A DNA stretch of 64,000 bases from Elusimicrobiota bacterium (GTDB lineage Bacteria > Elusimicrobiota > Endomicrobiia > Endomicrobiales > Endomicrobiaceae): positions 1 to 64,000 of the forward strand of contig JAFXSD010000018.1 of assembly GCA_017525905.1 (NCBI GenBank). Reading direction: 5' to 3'. Position numbers and translations under genes: made by a program. The notes beneath the pieces are model-generated. The model was not told where the DNA came from. It ran no database searches and worked only from the letters and a program-made list of their open reading frames with translations. Shown one piece after another: positions 23,680-30,813 of the stretch. The first letter of the stretch is position 1. Every line of letters starts with the position of its first letter.

Positions 23680-24483
23680 ATGGGAAGAAGATTGTGTATC
23701 GGTGACATCCATGGTATGTATTCAAAATTAACTGATGTTTTGGATAGATGCAATTTTTCTTCTTCCGATATTCTGTATTGTGTTGGTGATTTGTGTGACA
23801 GAGGAAAAGAAAACTTAAAAACTTTAGAATTTCTAATGAGTTTAGATAATTTTTATCCGGTTATAGGTAACCATGATATTTGGCTTGCAGAATATTTAAG
23901 TTGTAAAATGCCGGAAAACACTTTTCGTGTTTGGGCTTATTATAACGGCGGAATGAATACTTTTGTAGAATTTTTGGATATGGCAGACGAAGAAAAACTA
24001 AAAATTTATGATTGGTTGAAAAATATACCATACATGATAAACCTTAAAGATAAAATTATAATGCATACTCCGACACCAAAAAAGGTATTTAAGAGATTAA
24101 AAGCAGGATATAATTTAGAAGGAATAACTCTTGCCAATATAAAAGAAAGCGGACTTTTACAAGATGAAATATATGATGACCAGCTTTGGAGTAGAAAAGT
24201 TATAGCATGTTCTAAATATGTAAACGATAAACAAAAACACAAAAAATTTTTTGAAACACAATTCAATAGTAAATCTCCAATAGTGTTTGCAGGTCATACT
24301 CCTTTATTTGAACCTATATATGATGAAAATATGAATATTTGTCTTATAGATACAGGCAGTTTTGCAACAAAAGAAAAAAATGAACAAGACGGTCATATAA
24401 CAATTGTAGATATAGATACATTGGACTATTGGCAAAACGGTAATACAAAAAAGCAAAACTTTTTAGATATTATTAGAAAATAG
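23680..24483 (+). CDS. PPP-family serine/threonine phosphatase-like metallophosphoesterase
   Basis: 267 residues. The phosphoprotein-phosphatase signatures appear in order: GDIHGMY (8-14), VGDLCDRGKEN, VIGNHDIWL, and a late FAGHTPLFEP and LIDTGSFA. This is the PrpA/PrpB/ApaH-like branch; targets could be phosphoproteins or dinucleoside polyphosphates. Single-gene transcript with its own island promoter (site 2). Its 3' end overlaps the convergent ClpX-like gene by 21 bp. Taggag ribosome-binding site. A phosphatase beside a Fic/Doc protein might reverse a modification, but this is speculation. Confidence 0.82.
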   Translation: MGRRLCIGDIHGMYSKLTDVLDRCNFSSSDILYCVGDLCDRGKENLKTLEFLMSLDNFYPVIGNHDIWLAEYLSCKMPENTFRVWAYYNGGMNTFVEFLDMADEEKLKIYDWLKNIPYMINLKDKIIMHTPTPKKVFKRLKAGYNLEGITLANIKESGLLQDEIYDDQLWSRKVIACSKYVNDKQKHKKFFETQFNSKSPIVFAGHTPLFEPIYDENMNICLIDTGSFATKEKNEQDGHITIVDIDTLDYWQNGNTKKQNFLDIIRK

Positions 24484-25971
24484 AGAAAACTCTTTTGGAC
24501 TTAAAGTAAAATCTTTTTGTCCTTTGGAAGAAGTTTCAAATAATATTTTGTTTAAAATACTGCTCAATATACTCTTCAAACCTCTTGCCCCCGTATTATT
24601 TTTTATTGCTTGTTCAGCAACATATTCTATTGTTTCATCAAGAATATTTAAATTTATACCAGCTTCCGTAAATACTTGTTTATATTGAGTTATAACATTA
24701 TTTTGGCTTTTCGTTAAAATTTTTATTAAATCTTGTTTTGTTAAAGCATTTAGTATTACCTTGTTAGGTAATCTTCCTATAAATTCCTGTAAAAAACCAT
24801 ACTCTATTAAATCTTCCGTAGTAACTTGTTGTAATATGTTTAAATTATCTTGTTCTACAATATTATCTTTAAAGAAACCTATACTTTTTCCTTTGTTTGT
24901 TTTTTTTCTTTTTTCAATAATCTTTTCCAACCCACTAAAAGCTCCGCCTAAAATGAACATAACATTTGATATATCATATTCTCTATTATCAAACATTCCA
25001 AAACAACAATGTGTGGTACTTTCAAATATTTTTAAAAATTCTTCCTGAACACTTTTGCTACCTATAATACCATCTTTTTCTTTACTAATCGCAATTTTAT
25101 CTATTTCATCTATATAAATTATGCTTATAGGAAATTTATTTCCTTCCATATTTTGTTTACATTCTTTTAATAATCCAACAAACATTGATTCTGGGGATAA
25201 TCCTACATATCCTGTTTCAGTCAATTGACTTGCATCTGCTATATATATGGGAATATTTAATATTTTACTTAATGTATTACAGATAAATGTTTTACCTGTT
25301 CCTGTTTGACCAATTATTAAAGTGTTTGTTTTATCTATTTTATCTTTTTTATTTTCATCTTTGTTTAGTCTACATTTTATTATGTGTTCATAAACTGCTG
25401 CAGAAATGTTTTTTATTGCATTATCTTGTCCTATAACATAACTATTTAATTTGCAATATAATTCGTTAGGTTTTATATCGATAATATAATTATTAATGGA
25501 TGTCGTTTCTCCTTTTGAAGTTATTAACAAATTAAATAAATGTTCGTTTAATTCTAAACCGAATGAGTATATTATGCATTTGTTTTTAAATAATTTTGAA
25601 TTTTTGCCAATTAAGTTTATTATTGTAATAGGTTTTGCAATATTTAATTCAATAAGCTCTGATACTAAGTCGCTTCTGCTAAAATGTTCATGTCTAATTT
25701 GGGCAATAGCTATTCTTATCAAAGTATATCGTTCTATGATATTAAGATTATATGGTTTTATCTCTTTAATAAAATCAATATCGGATTCTTCTTCCATACT
25801 TCTCTCATCTATCATTTTAAACAATTCAAAGATATTTTTTCTACGGTGTGTTTCACTATAAAAAAGTTTTAAAATATCATTGATGTAATGTTCGGAAGTA
25901 TAAGTTGGGAGTTTTGTTAAAGGTTCAATTTTACCTTGTTTTATTTCTTGTTCGTTAAATAATTCTTCCAT
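24463..25971 (-). CDS. ClpX-like AAA+ ATPase with atypical N-terminal domain
   Basis: 502 residues. From residue 171 it follows ClpX: LNSYVIGQDNAIKNIS, Walker A GQTGTGKT (221-228), pore loop GYVG (254-257), Walker B IIYIDEIDKIA (284-293), VQEEFLKIFE, sensor 1 NVMFILGGAF (336-345), IGF loop (364-366, in KSIGFFKDN), EFIGRLP (396-402) and the C-terminal TGARGLKSIL. ClpX normally has a short Cys4 zinc domain; here the ~170-residue N-terminus has no such motif and is unfamiliar, so substrates likely differ. The kept IGF loop suggests it can still dock on ClpP. Strong AGGAGG before the ATG; it has its own island promoter (site 5). Confidence 0.85.
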   Translation of the reverse strand: MEELFNEQEIKQGKIEPLTKLPTYTSEHYINDILKLFYSETHRRKNIFELFKMIDERSMEEESDIDFIKEIKPYNLNIIERYTLIRIAIAQIRHEHFSRSDLVSELIELNIAKPITIINLIGKNSKLFKNKCIIYSFGLELNEHLFNLLITSKGETTSINNYIIDIKPNELYCKLNSYVIGQDNAIKNISAAVYEHIIKCRLNKDENKKDKIDKTNTLIIGQTGTGKTFICNTLSKILNIPIYIADASQLTETGYVGLSPESMFVGLLKECKQNMEGNKFPISIIYIDEIDKIAISKEKDGIIGSKSVQEEFLKIFESTTHCCFGMFDNREYDISNVMFILGGAFSGLEKIIEKRKKTNKGKSIGFFKDNIVEQDNLNILQQVTTEDLIEYGFLQEFIGRLPNKVILNALTKQDLIKILTKSQNNVITQYKQVFTEAGINLNILDETIEYVAEQAIKNNTGARGLKSILSSILNKILFETSSKGQKDFTLSPKEFSLFSNNI

Positions 25972-26006
25972 TTGTTTGTCCTCCTAAAAGTTATAAGTTT
26001 TTTATC

Positions 26007-26038
26007 ATTCTACAAAAACATACCGACAACATTATGTC
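26007..26038 (-). promoter_or_regulatory. Island promoter/operator, site 5 (ClpX-like gene)
   Basis: Read on the - strand: GACATAATGTTGTC (26038-26025), TG at 26020-26019 and TAGAAT at 26012-26007, 36 nt before the ClpX-like ATG. It is oriented towards the - strand gene, showing the motif is directional. Confidence 0.8.
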
Positions 26039-26070
26039 CGTTTAATAATATTTTTAAAATAATCATTTGC

Positions 26071-26102
26071 GACATACTGTTGTCTGTGTGCTGTTATAAA
26101 AT
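26071..26102 (+). promoter_or_regulatory. Island promoter/operator, site 3 (DnaA-lid protein / nuclease operon)
   Basis: GACATACTGTTGTC (26071-26084), TG at 26089-26090 and TAAAAT at 26097-26102, 30 nt before the ATG at 26132. It is back to back with site 5, with 32 bp between the two motifs. Confidence 0.8.
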
Positions 26103-26131
26103 ATTGTTAAAATAAAATATCGAAGGAAAAA

Positions 26132-26542
26132 ATGTATAAAAATTTTAAAGTAAAAGAAGATGAATGTTCAAAAATTGTAAATAATTTAACAAGTGTTTTA
26201 GACTTTGCTAATAAAATCTGTTCAAAATGCTGTGATATTCAAAAACTTGAAACAAGAATTGAAATGTTAAAAAAGAAAGCCAAAGATGAACAAATAGAAA
26301 TTCCCGAAGATGTTATAGAATTTATTGCTTCACAAATACAAACTAACAGTATAGATTTATTTAGTGCTTTATTTAGAATATCTGCTTTTATTAAATTTAC
26401 GGACAACCCTTTTACTGTAGATGTTGTGCAAAAGGCATTTAAAGATTTTAAATTTGAAGAAGAATTACATTGTAAAACTTGTCCTTATAATACAATGAAA
26501 AACAGTATTTCTGATATAATAAATATAACAAAAAACAAATAA
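26132..26542 (+). CDS. Stand-alone DnaA lid-domain-like protein with cysteine pairs
   Basis: 136 residues with no P-loop. Residues ~43-107 (LETRIEMLKKKAKDEQIEIPEDVIEFIA, then SQIQTNSIDLFSALFRISAF and FTVDVVQKAFKDF) follow the lid (domain IIIb) of the replication initiator DnaA almost residue by residue, including the Arg in ALFR that corresponds to the sensor-2 Arg of ALNR. No Walker motifs or DnaA DNA-binding domain are present. CSKCC (about 35-39) and CKTC (about 115-118) flank the lid and could bind a metal. It may interact with DnaA or another AAA+ protein such as the divergent ClpX-like one. Gaagg ribosome-binding site. Confidence 0.65.
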   Translation: MYKNFKVKEDECSKIVNNLTSVLDFANKICSKCCDIQKLETRIEMLKKKAKDEQIEIPEDVIEFIASQIQTNSIDLFSALFRISAFIKFTDNPFTVDVVQKAFKDFKFEEELHCKTCPYNTMKNSISDIINITKNK

Positions 26543-26564
26543 AAAATAAAAAAAGGAATTTAAA

Positions 26565-27647
26565 ATGAATAAAAATGAATTAATAAAAGATTTAAAATTG
26601 TCACCAATTTATAATATCTCACAAGATTCTTTAGAAAATTTTCATACTTCTTTTTTATGTTGGTTAGGAAATACTTATCCTGAAAAATTTATAAAACTAT
26701 TTACTAATAGAACAATAGATAAAACTAAAGAGTATAATTGTAAAAAACAACAATCTCATACATATGAAGACAAATATATAATAACAGACTTAGAAATTGA
26801 ATTTAACGACAATGAAATGCTTGTCATAGAAAATAAATTAAAATCTTTTCCTACAAAAGAACAATTAAACAAATATTCTAATGTAATCAATAAAAAAAAT
26901 AAAGTAGCAAGTTTTATTTTGCTATCATTAGCTCCTAAAACAATAAATTTACCAAAAGAATGGGAATATAAAAATTATGACGATTTAGTTTCAAAAATGA
27001 AAGAGATATTTAACAAAAATTTCAAATATATTGATATTTATCATGAACACTTAATTCAAGATTATATTAATGTTATAAATTTACTTTCAAAAAGTTTTCC
27101 TGAAAAAAACAATGAAATATATGATTTGTATGAACAAAAAAAACAAATTATAGATGATTTACAAGATATTTATATCAAATATAGGACATCCGAATTAGCA
27201 AATTATATTAATGAAAATATAAAAGAAAAAGATAATTGGAAAATTAAAGAAGGATTTAGCAGAAAACAAGGTATTATTGATGTAATACGAAAAATAGATG
27301 AAAACAACAGATTTCATATACAGATACAAGGTGAACAATATAGTTATGGCTTTGTATATTTAGAAGGGAAATCTAACCCAGATGATATATGGAAAGAAAG
27401 AATAAAGATTGCAAATAAATTAAAAGACCAGGGTTATTGGTTTGTTGATACAAAAAATCCTAAAAGAAAAACAAAATGTGAAAATTTTTGTAGTTTTAAA
27501 CCAGATTTCATATATAGACAATCTAATAAAGGAATCGATGAAAAAACAACTTATAAAGAAATAACAAACAGAATCAAAAAAGATATTGAAAAATTTGAAA
27601 CAAATTTAATTGAAATACAAAATTGTATATTTGAATTTGTTAAATAA
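26565..27647 (+). CDS. PD-(D/E)XK nuclease superfamily protein (PDDEXK_4-like)
   Basis: 360 residues. N-terminal ENFHTSFLCWLGNTYPEKFIKLF (24-46) resembles the E-x-HSxFLAWLL opening of PDDEXK_4 family proteins. The active-site triad appears as Asp75, then Glu89-x-Lys91 (DLEIEF ... MLVIENKLKS), with EQLNKY just after, the QxxxY motif of this superfamily. Remaining residues are Lys/Asn-rich helices, then a segment that may bind a substrate (FHIQIQGEQYSYGFVYLEG). Function unknown; many relatives lie in defence regions. Cotranscribed with the DnaA-lid gene (22-nt gap) and followed by a terminator. Confidence 0.7.
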   Translation: MNKNELIKDLKLSPIYNISQDSLENFHTSFLCWLGNTYPEKFIKLFTNRTIDKTKEYNCKKQQSHTYEDKYIITDLEIEFNDNEMLVIENKLKSFPTKEQLNKYSNVINKKNKVASFILLSLAPKTINLPKEWEYKNYDDLVSKMKEIFNKNFKYIDIYHEHLIQDYINVINLLSKSFPEKNNEIYDLYEQKKQIIDDLQDIYIKYRTSELANYINENIKEKDNWKIKEGFSRKQGIIDVIRKIDENNRFHIQIQGEQYSYGFVYLEGKSNPDDIWKERIKIANKLKDQGYWFVDTKNPKRKTKCENFCSFKPDFIYRQSNKGIDEKTTYKEITNRIKKDIEKFETNLIEIQNCIFEFVK

Positions 27648-27730
27648 ACACCTAAAATGAGCCTGTAAAAGAAGTATGTAAATAGTATTTTCTCATAGTA
27701 AAACTTTATCTTCAAAAACTATGATAAATC

Positions 27731-27766
27731 AAAAAATCTTCGAAAAAAATTTCGAGGATTTTTTTA
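27731..27766 (+). terminator. Intrinsic terminator after the nuclease gene
   Basis: AAAAAATCTTCGAAA pairs with TTTCGAGGATTTTTT (one mismatch) around an A-rich loop and ends in a T-run. It is 84 nt downstream of the PD-(D/E)XK stop codon. Confidence 0.85.
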
Positions 27767-27868
27767 CGGAATATATTAACAATCTGTCCAATAGAATATA
27801 AAAATCACTAATTTATAATTATTAACTCGTTTAACCTATAACCTTATAACCTAATAATCTAATAACCC

Positions 27869-27887
27869 AAAATTGCTTTGCAATTTT
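27869..27887. repeat. Stem-loop of the C-AAA-G family, reverse orientation (H6)
   Basis: Perfect 8-bp arms AAAATTGC and GCAATTTT around TTT, 4 nt before island promoter site 4. Confidence 0.7.
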
Positions 27888-27891
27888 CCCC

Positions 27892-27923
27892 GACATAGTG
27901 TTGTCTTGGTGCTTTTGTAAAAT
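27892..27923 (+). promoter_or_regulatory. Island promoter/operator, site 4 (FKNVP-repeat operon)
   Basis: GACATAGTGTTGTC (27892-27905), TG at 27910-27911 and TAAAAT at 27918-27923, 34 nt before the ATG at 27957. The downstream stretch also resembles site 3 (TAAAATA, then TGGTAAA versus TTGTTAAA). Confidence 0.8.
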
Positions 27924-27956
27924 ACTGGTAAAGAATATTTGTTATGGAGAATTATT

Positions 27957-29183
27957 ATGAATAATTCTATAGAAAATTTGACAAGAAAACAACTTGAGAA
28001 TTTAACAAAAGAACAAGCTTTTGATTATGTAAAAAAACTTGGTTTTAAAAATGTTCCAAATGAACTTATTTACAAATTGTCAGGATGGCAGCTTATTGAA
28101 TATGCAGAGAGTTTAAATTTTAAAAATGTTCCAAAATTTATAGTTGATGCAATATGTAAACGAGGTTATCATTCTGATTATGCTGAAAAAATGAAATATA
28201 AAAATGTTCCCAAAAAAATTATATATAAAATGAGCAGGTATGGAAACGAATCTTATTGGTATGCAAAAGGAGTTGGTTTTAAAAATGTTCCAAAAGTAAT
28301 TACTGATAGAATAGCAATGTATCCGTATTGGTCTTATTCATATGCAAGAGAGATTCTTATGAATAAAGAATTACCATTTACCAAAATAGATTCAGTTAAA
28401 TTACCGCAAAACATTTTAAATACGGTTAAAAATTCAGGTTTGTATAACATAACAGTTTTACAAAAAAGAAATATTTTTAGCTTTAAATTTAAAGATGAAA
28501 TTGACCCCGGTAAATATTACGAAGTAAATGTAAATAAATGCCCAGATGAACTTAATAAAGAGATTATGGAAAAAGTGTTTGAAGAGGAAAATCCACATGT
28601 TTGGTTTAATATGTATACAAAACTTGCTAATTTTTTACCGTTTGATTTTACTGTAAATAACAAAAAATATTTATGTGTATGTGAGTATATGTATAAATAT
28701 GAGTCTATGGAGATTGTAATAACCGAATATACCGAACCTAAAATACAATCTTTCAGTAAGACAGAAATAATATGCGATAGATTATGGGAACCCCATTTAA
28801 ATAATATGTTTTTTGAACATTGTGCAAAAATAATAACGGATAATAAATCGGAAAGAGTATCTCATTGGATAAAAGAATTATGGTTATATTGTGGATGGAT
28901 TCAATACGATAGAATAAAGCCAAATAATAAAACAATATCTTATGATTTGATGAGAACATATTTTTTCGGTGGTTGGGGACACAACTATGATTTCTTCAAA
29001 CGAGATTTATTTAATACCTATACCGAAATAAAGAAAGTAAAAACCGAGATACAAGACAAAAGCAATGATAGATTAGCTTTTGTAAAATTCAAAATATTTT
29101 TAAGAAAAACTATGCAGATGTTATCTAAACAACAATTAACCAAAGAAAAACTGACAAATTTAGCAAAACAATATTTAATTTAA
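27957..29183 (+). CDS. Unknown protein with YA...FKNVP repeats
   Basis: 408 residues from ATG 27957 (GGAGA 7 nt upstream; an earlier TTG is unlikely). Residues ~15-130 contain four ~31-residue units with the core FKNVP or YKNVP followed by a helix (GFKNVPNELIYKL, NFKNVPKFIVDAI, KYKNVPKKIIYKM, GFKNVPKVITDRI), each preceded by an aromatic-Ala-rich YA/YV helix. They look like a helical repeat solenoid. The C-terminal ~280 residues are Trp- and Tyr-rich and match nothing I know. No catalytic motif or signal peptide. First gene of a three-gene operon under island site 4. Confidence 0.65.
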   Translation: MNNSIENLTRKQLENLTKEQAFDYVKKLGFKNVPNELIYKLSGWQLIEYAESLNFKNVPKFIVDAICKRGYHSDYAEKMKYKNVPKKIIYKMSRYGNESYWYAKGVGFKNVPKVITDRIAMYPYWSYSYAREILMNKELPFTKIDSVKLPQNILNTVKNSGLYNITVLQKRNIFSFKFKDEIDPGKYYEVNVNKCPDELNKEIMEKVFEEENPHVWFNMYTKLANFLPFDFTVNNKKYLCVCEYMYKYESMEIVITEYTEPKIQSFSKTEIICDRLWEPHLNNMFFEHCAKIITDNKSERVSHWIKELWLYCGWIQYDRIKPNNKTISYDLMRTYFFGGWGHNYDFFKRDLFNTYTEIKKVKTEIQDKSNDRLAFVKFKIFLRKTMQMLSKQQLTKEKLTNLAKQYLI

Positions 29184-29196
29184 AAAGGAGCATAAA

Positions 29197-29760
29197 ATGG
29201 AAAGTAAAATTAAAGAAAAAGTGCTTTGGTACAAAGGTTATAACTATTTTCTTAAAGGAGAATATGAAAAGGCGACAGAAGTTTATGATGAAGTAATAAA
29301 TAAAGAACATAATGAATATGGATATTTATTAATGGGAATATTAAACAAAAAATTAAATAAATATGATGATGCGATTAAAAATTTTAATATGTATATCAAA
29401 CTTTCTGATAATAAAAGCAAAGGTTATGGCTACAGAGGTTTAACTAAACTAAATATGGTTTTAAATAAACAAGCTATTGATGATATTATGAAGTCGATAA
29501 AATTAGAATTGGAAAGCAGAAAAAAAGATATTAAGAAAGAAGAATTGGACAAGTTTTACAGAATACTAAAAACATATAAGAAAGGTAATGTTAATAATCC
29601 ACAGAAAAGAATATACAGCATTCCTATTGATATTTCAGGTTTCTTTAAATCTTGTATTTATAATATCGGGATAAACAACAAGTATGCTATAGACTATCTG
29701 CAACATTTATCAAACATATATTCCCAAATATCTACATGGAAAACTATACATAAAGGATAA
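29197..29760 (+). CDS. TPR-repeat protein
   Basis: 187 residues. Residues ~8-110 form about three tetratricopeptide repeats: KVLWYKGYNYFLKGEYEKATEVYDEVINK, YGYLLMGILNKKLNKYDDAIKNFNMYIKL, KGYGYRGLTKLNMVLNKQAIDDIMKSIKL. The C-terminal part (IYSIPIDISGFFKSCIYN) is distinct. A scaffold or adaptor role is likely; partner unknown. Ribosome-binding site aaggag, 13 nt after the FKNVP-repeat gene. Confidence 0.75.
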   Translation: MESKIKEKVLWYKGYNYFLKGEYEKATEVYDEVINKEHNEYGYLLMGILNKKLNKYDDAIKNFNMYIKLSDNKSKGYGYRGLTKLNMVLNKQAIDDIMKSIKLELESRKKDIKKEELDKFYRILKTYKKGNVNNPQKRIYSIPIDISGFFKSCIYNIGINNKYAIDYLQHLSNIYSQISTWKTIHKG

Positions 29761-29765
29761 TTAAA

Positions 29766-30209
29766 ATGATAAAAGAAAAATTAAAACCTATACTGTTTAC
29801 TGTTGCAATATTAGTAACTATCGTAATATTTGCATTATATTTAGGGTATTATATGTATTACGAAGGATATATTGCCGCCGATATAAAAACTTGCGATGGT
29901 ATAAACTATTCCATAGAACAAATTTTGTTGTCGAAAAATACTCAAGAAAAGAAAAAAGAATTAATAGAAAAGTTATGTTCATATACGTATGCGGAAATAA
30001 GTGTAGAAAATCTTTCAGATGATACTATGTTTTACAAGAAAGAAAGTGATTTTAAAAATGAAAAACTTTTTAAAGGATTAGGGTTATCGGCAAAAACAAT
30101 AAAAATAAAAGAAGATTATTATTCAATAAGATATAAAATTTATATTCCAACATTTTATACAACTATAAGATATTGTCTGTATTTAGGCAAACACATGACA
30201 AAAATATAA
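29766..30209 (+). CDS. Membrane-anchored protein of unknown function
   Basis: 147 residues. One strong N-terminal membrane helix (LFTVAILVTIVIFALYLGYY, about 10-29) after a short basic tail, then a ~115-residue domain, probably on the outer face of the inner membrane. No family recognised. Starts 5 nt after the TPR gene and ends the island. Confidence 0.6.
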   Translation: MIKEKLKPILFTVAILVTIVIFALYLGYYMYYEGYIAADIKTCDGINYSIEQILLSKNTQEKKKELIEKLCSYTYAEISVENLSDDTMFYKKESDFKNEKLFKGLGLSAKTIKIKEDYYSIRYKIYIPTFYTTIRYCLYLGKHMTKI

Positions 30210-30264
30210 AATGTTCTTCATTTTTATACATCTTTTTCCTGGAAGTGCAAAGCATGTGTTGCTG

Positions 30265-30293
30265 TTGAAAGGTTAAAGGGTTTTTTGTAGAAT
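30265..30293 (+). promoter_or_regulatory. sigma70-type promoter of smpB
   Basis: -35 TTGAAA (30265-30270), 17-bp spacer, -10 TAGAAT (30288-30293), 29 bp before the smpB ATG. It lacks the GACA motif of the island promoters, marking the return to core genes. Confidence 0.7.
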
Positions 30294-30322
30294 AATATCC
30301 GAAATAACGAGAGAATATTGTT

Positions 30323-30790
30323 ATGGCAAACAAAGATACAGGCAAGAAAGTTTTAGTTACGAATAAAAAGGCATATCATAATTATCATATTTTAGAAGAA
30401 TATGAAGCGGGTATTGTATTGTCCGGATATGAAGTTAAATCTTTAAGATTGCACAATGCAAGTTTAGTTGATTCTCTTGTTCGCTTTAATAATAACGAAG
30501 CTTTTTTGGAAAATGTATATATTGCTCCATATTTACAGATATCAACACATATTCAAGAATATCAAGCTAAAAGACTGAGAAAATTGCTTTTACATAAAAG
30601 AGAAATTATTAAAATATTTTCAAAATCGAAAGAAAAAGGTTTAACTGTTGTTCCGCTTGAAATATATGTATCAAAATACGGTAAAATAAAAGCTTTAATA
30701 GGTCTTGCAAAAGGTAAAACAACCTACGATAAAAGAGAAGATTTAAAGAAAAGAGATATTAATCGTGAATTGGCAAGAGAAGTTTTTTAG
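30323..30790 (+). CDS. smpB: SsrA-binding protein
   Basis: Binds tmRNA and delivers it to stalled ribosomes. 155 residues, full length. VLVTNKKAYHNYHILEEYEAGIVLSGYEVKSLR at the start, FLENVYIAPY in the middle, YGKIKALIGLAKGKTTYDKREDLKKRDINRELAREV at the end are all diagnostic. No tmRNA gene is seen in this window. It ends 23 nt before the AddA-like gene. Confidence 0.96.
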   Translation: MANKDTGKKVLVTNKKAYHNYHILEEYEAGIVLSGYEVKSLRLHNASLVDSLVRFNNNEAFLENVYIAPYLQISTHIQEYQAKRLRKLLLHKREIIKIFSKSKEKGLTVVPLEIYVSKYGKIKALIGLAKGKTTYDKREDLKKRDINRELAREVF

Positions 30791-30813
30791 TTTTTTTATC
30801 TTCAATTAAAAAT

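Larger units (their letters stand above)
27648..27956. other. 309-bp gap between the nuclease and FKNVP-repeat genes
   Basis: It holds a terminator (27731-27766), an AT-only filler with short repeats of the ATAACCT/CTAATAA type (about 27808-27866), a perfect C-AAA-G-family stem-loop in reverse orientation (27869-27887) and island promoter site 4. I see no coding potential in it. Confidence 0.7.

Noticed and set aside
21158-27905. GACA-N6-TGTC as a LexA (SOS) box
   Set aside because: It is conceivable, since LexA boxes vary among phyla, but no lexA, recA or other SOS gene is in the window to carry it; the WYL gene's own promoter overlaps one site, so WYL is the better first candidate. Kept only as an alternative.
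30245-30256. TGC-AAA-GCA near smpB as another stem-loop of the C-AAA-G family
   Set aside because: The pairing is only about 3-4 bp, too short to separate from chance.
19991-30322. Integrated element using tRNA-Leu as attachment site
   Set aside because: I found no integrase, transposase or repeated tRNA 3' end near the island's right border, so integration is not claimed, only possible.
30210-30322. tmRNA gene next to smpB
   Set aside because: The gap has a promoter but no tRNA-like ends or tag-coding sequence.
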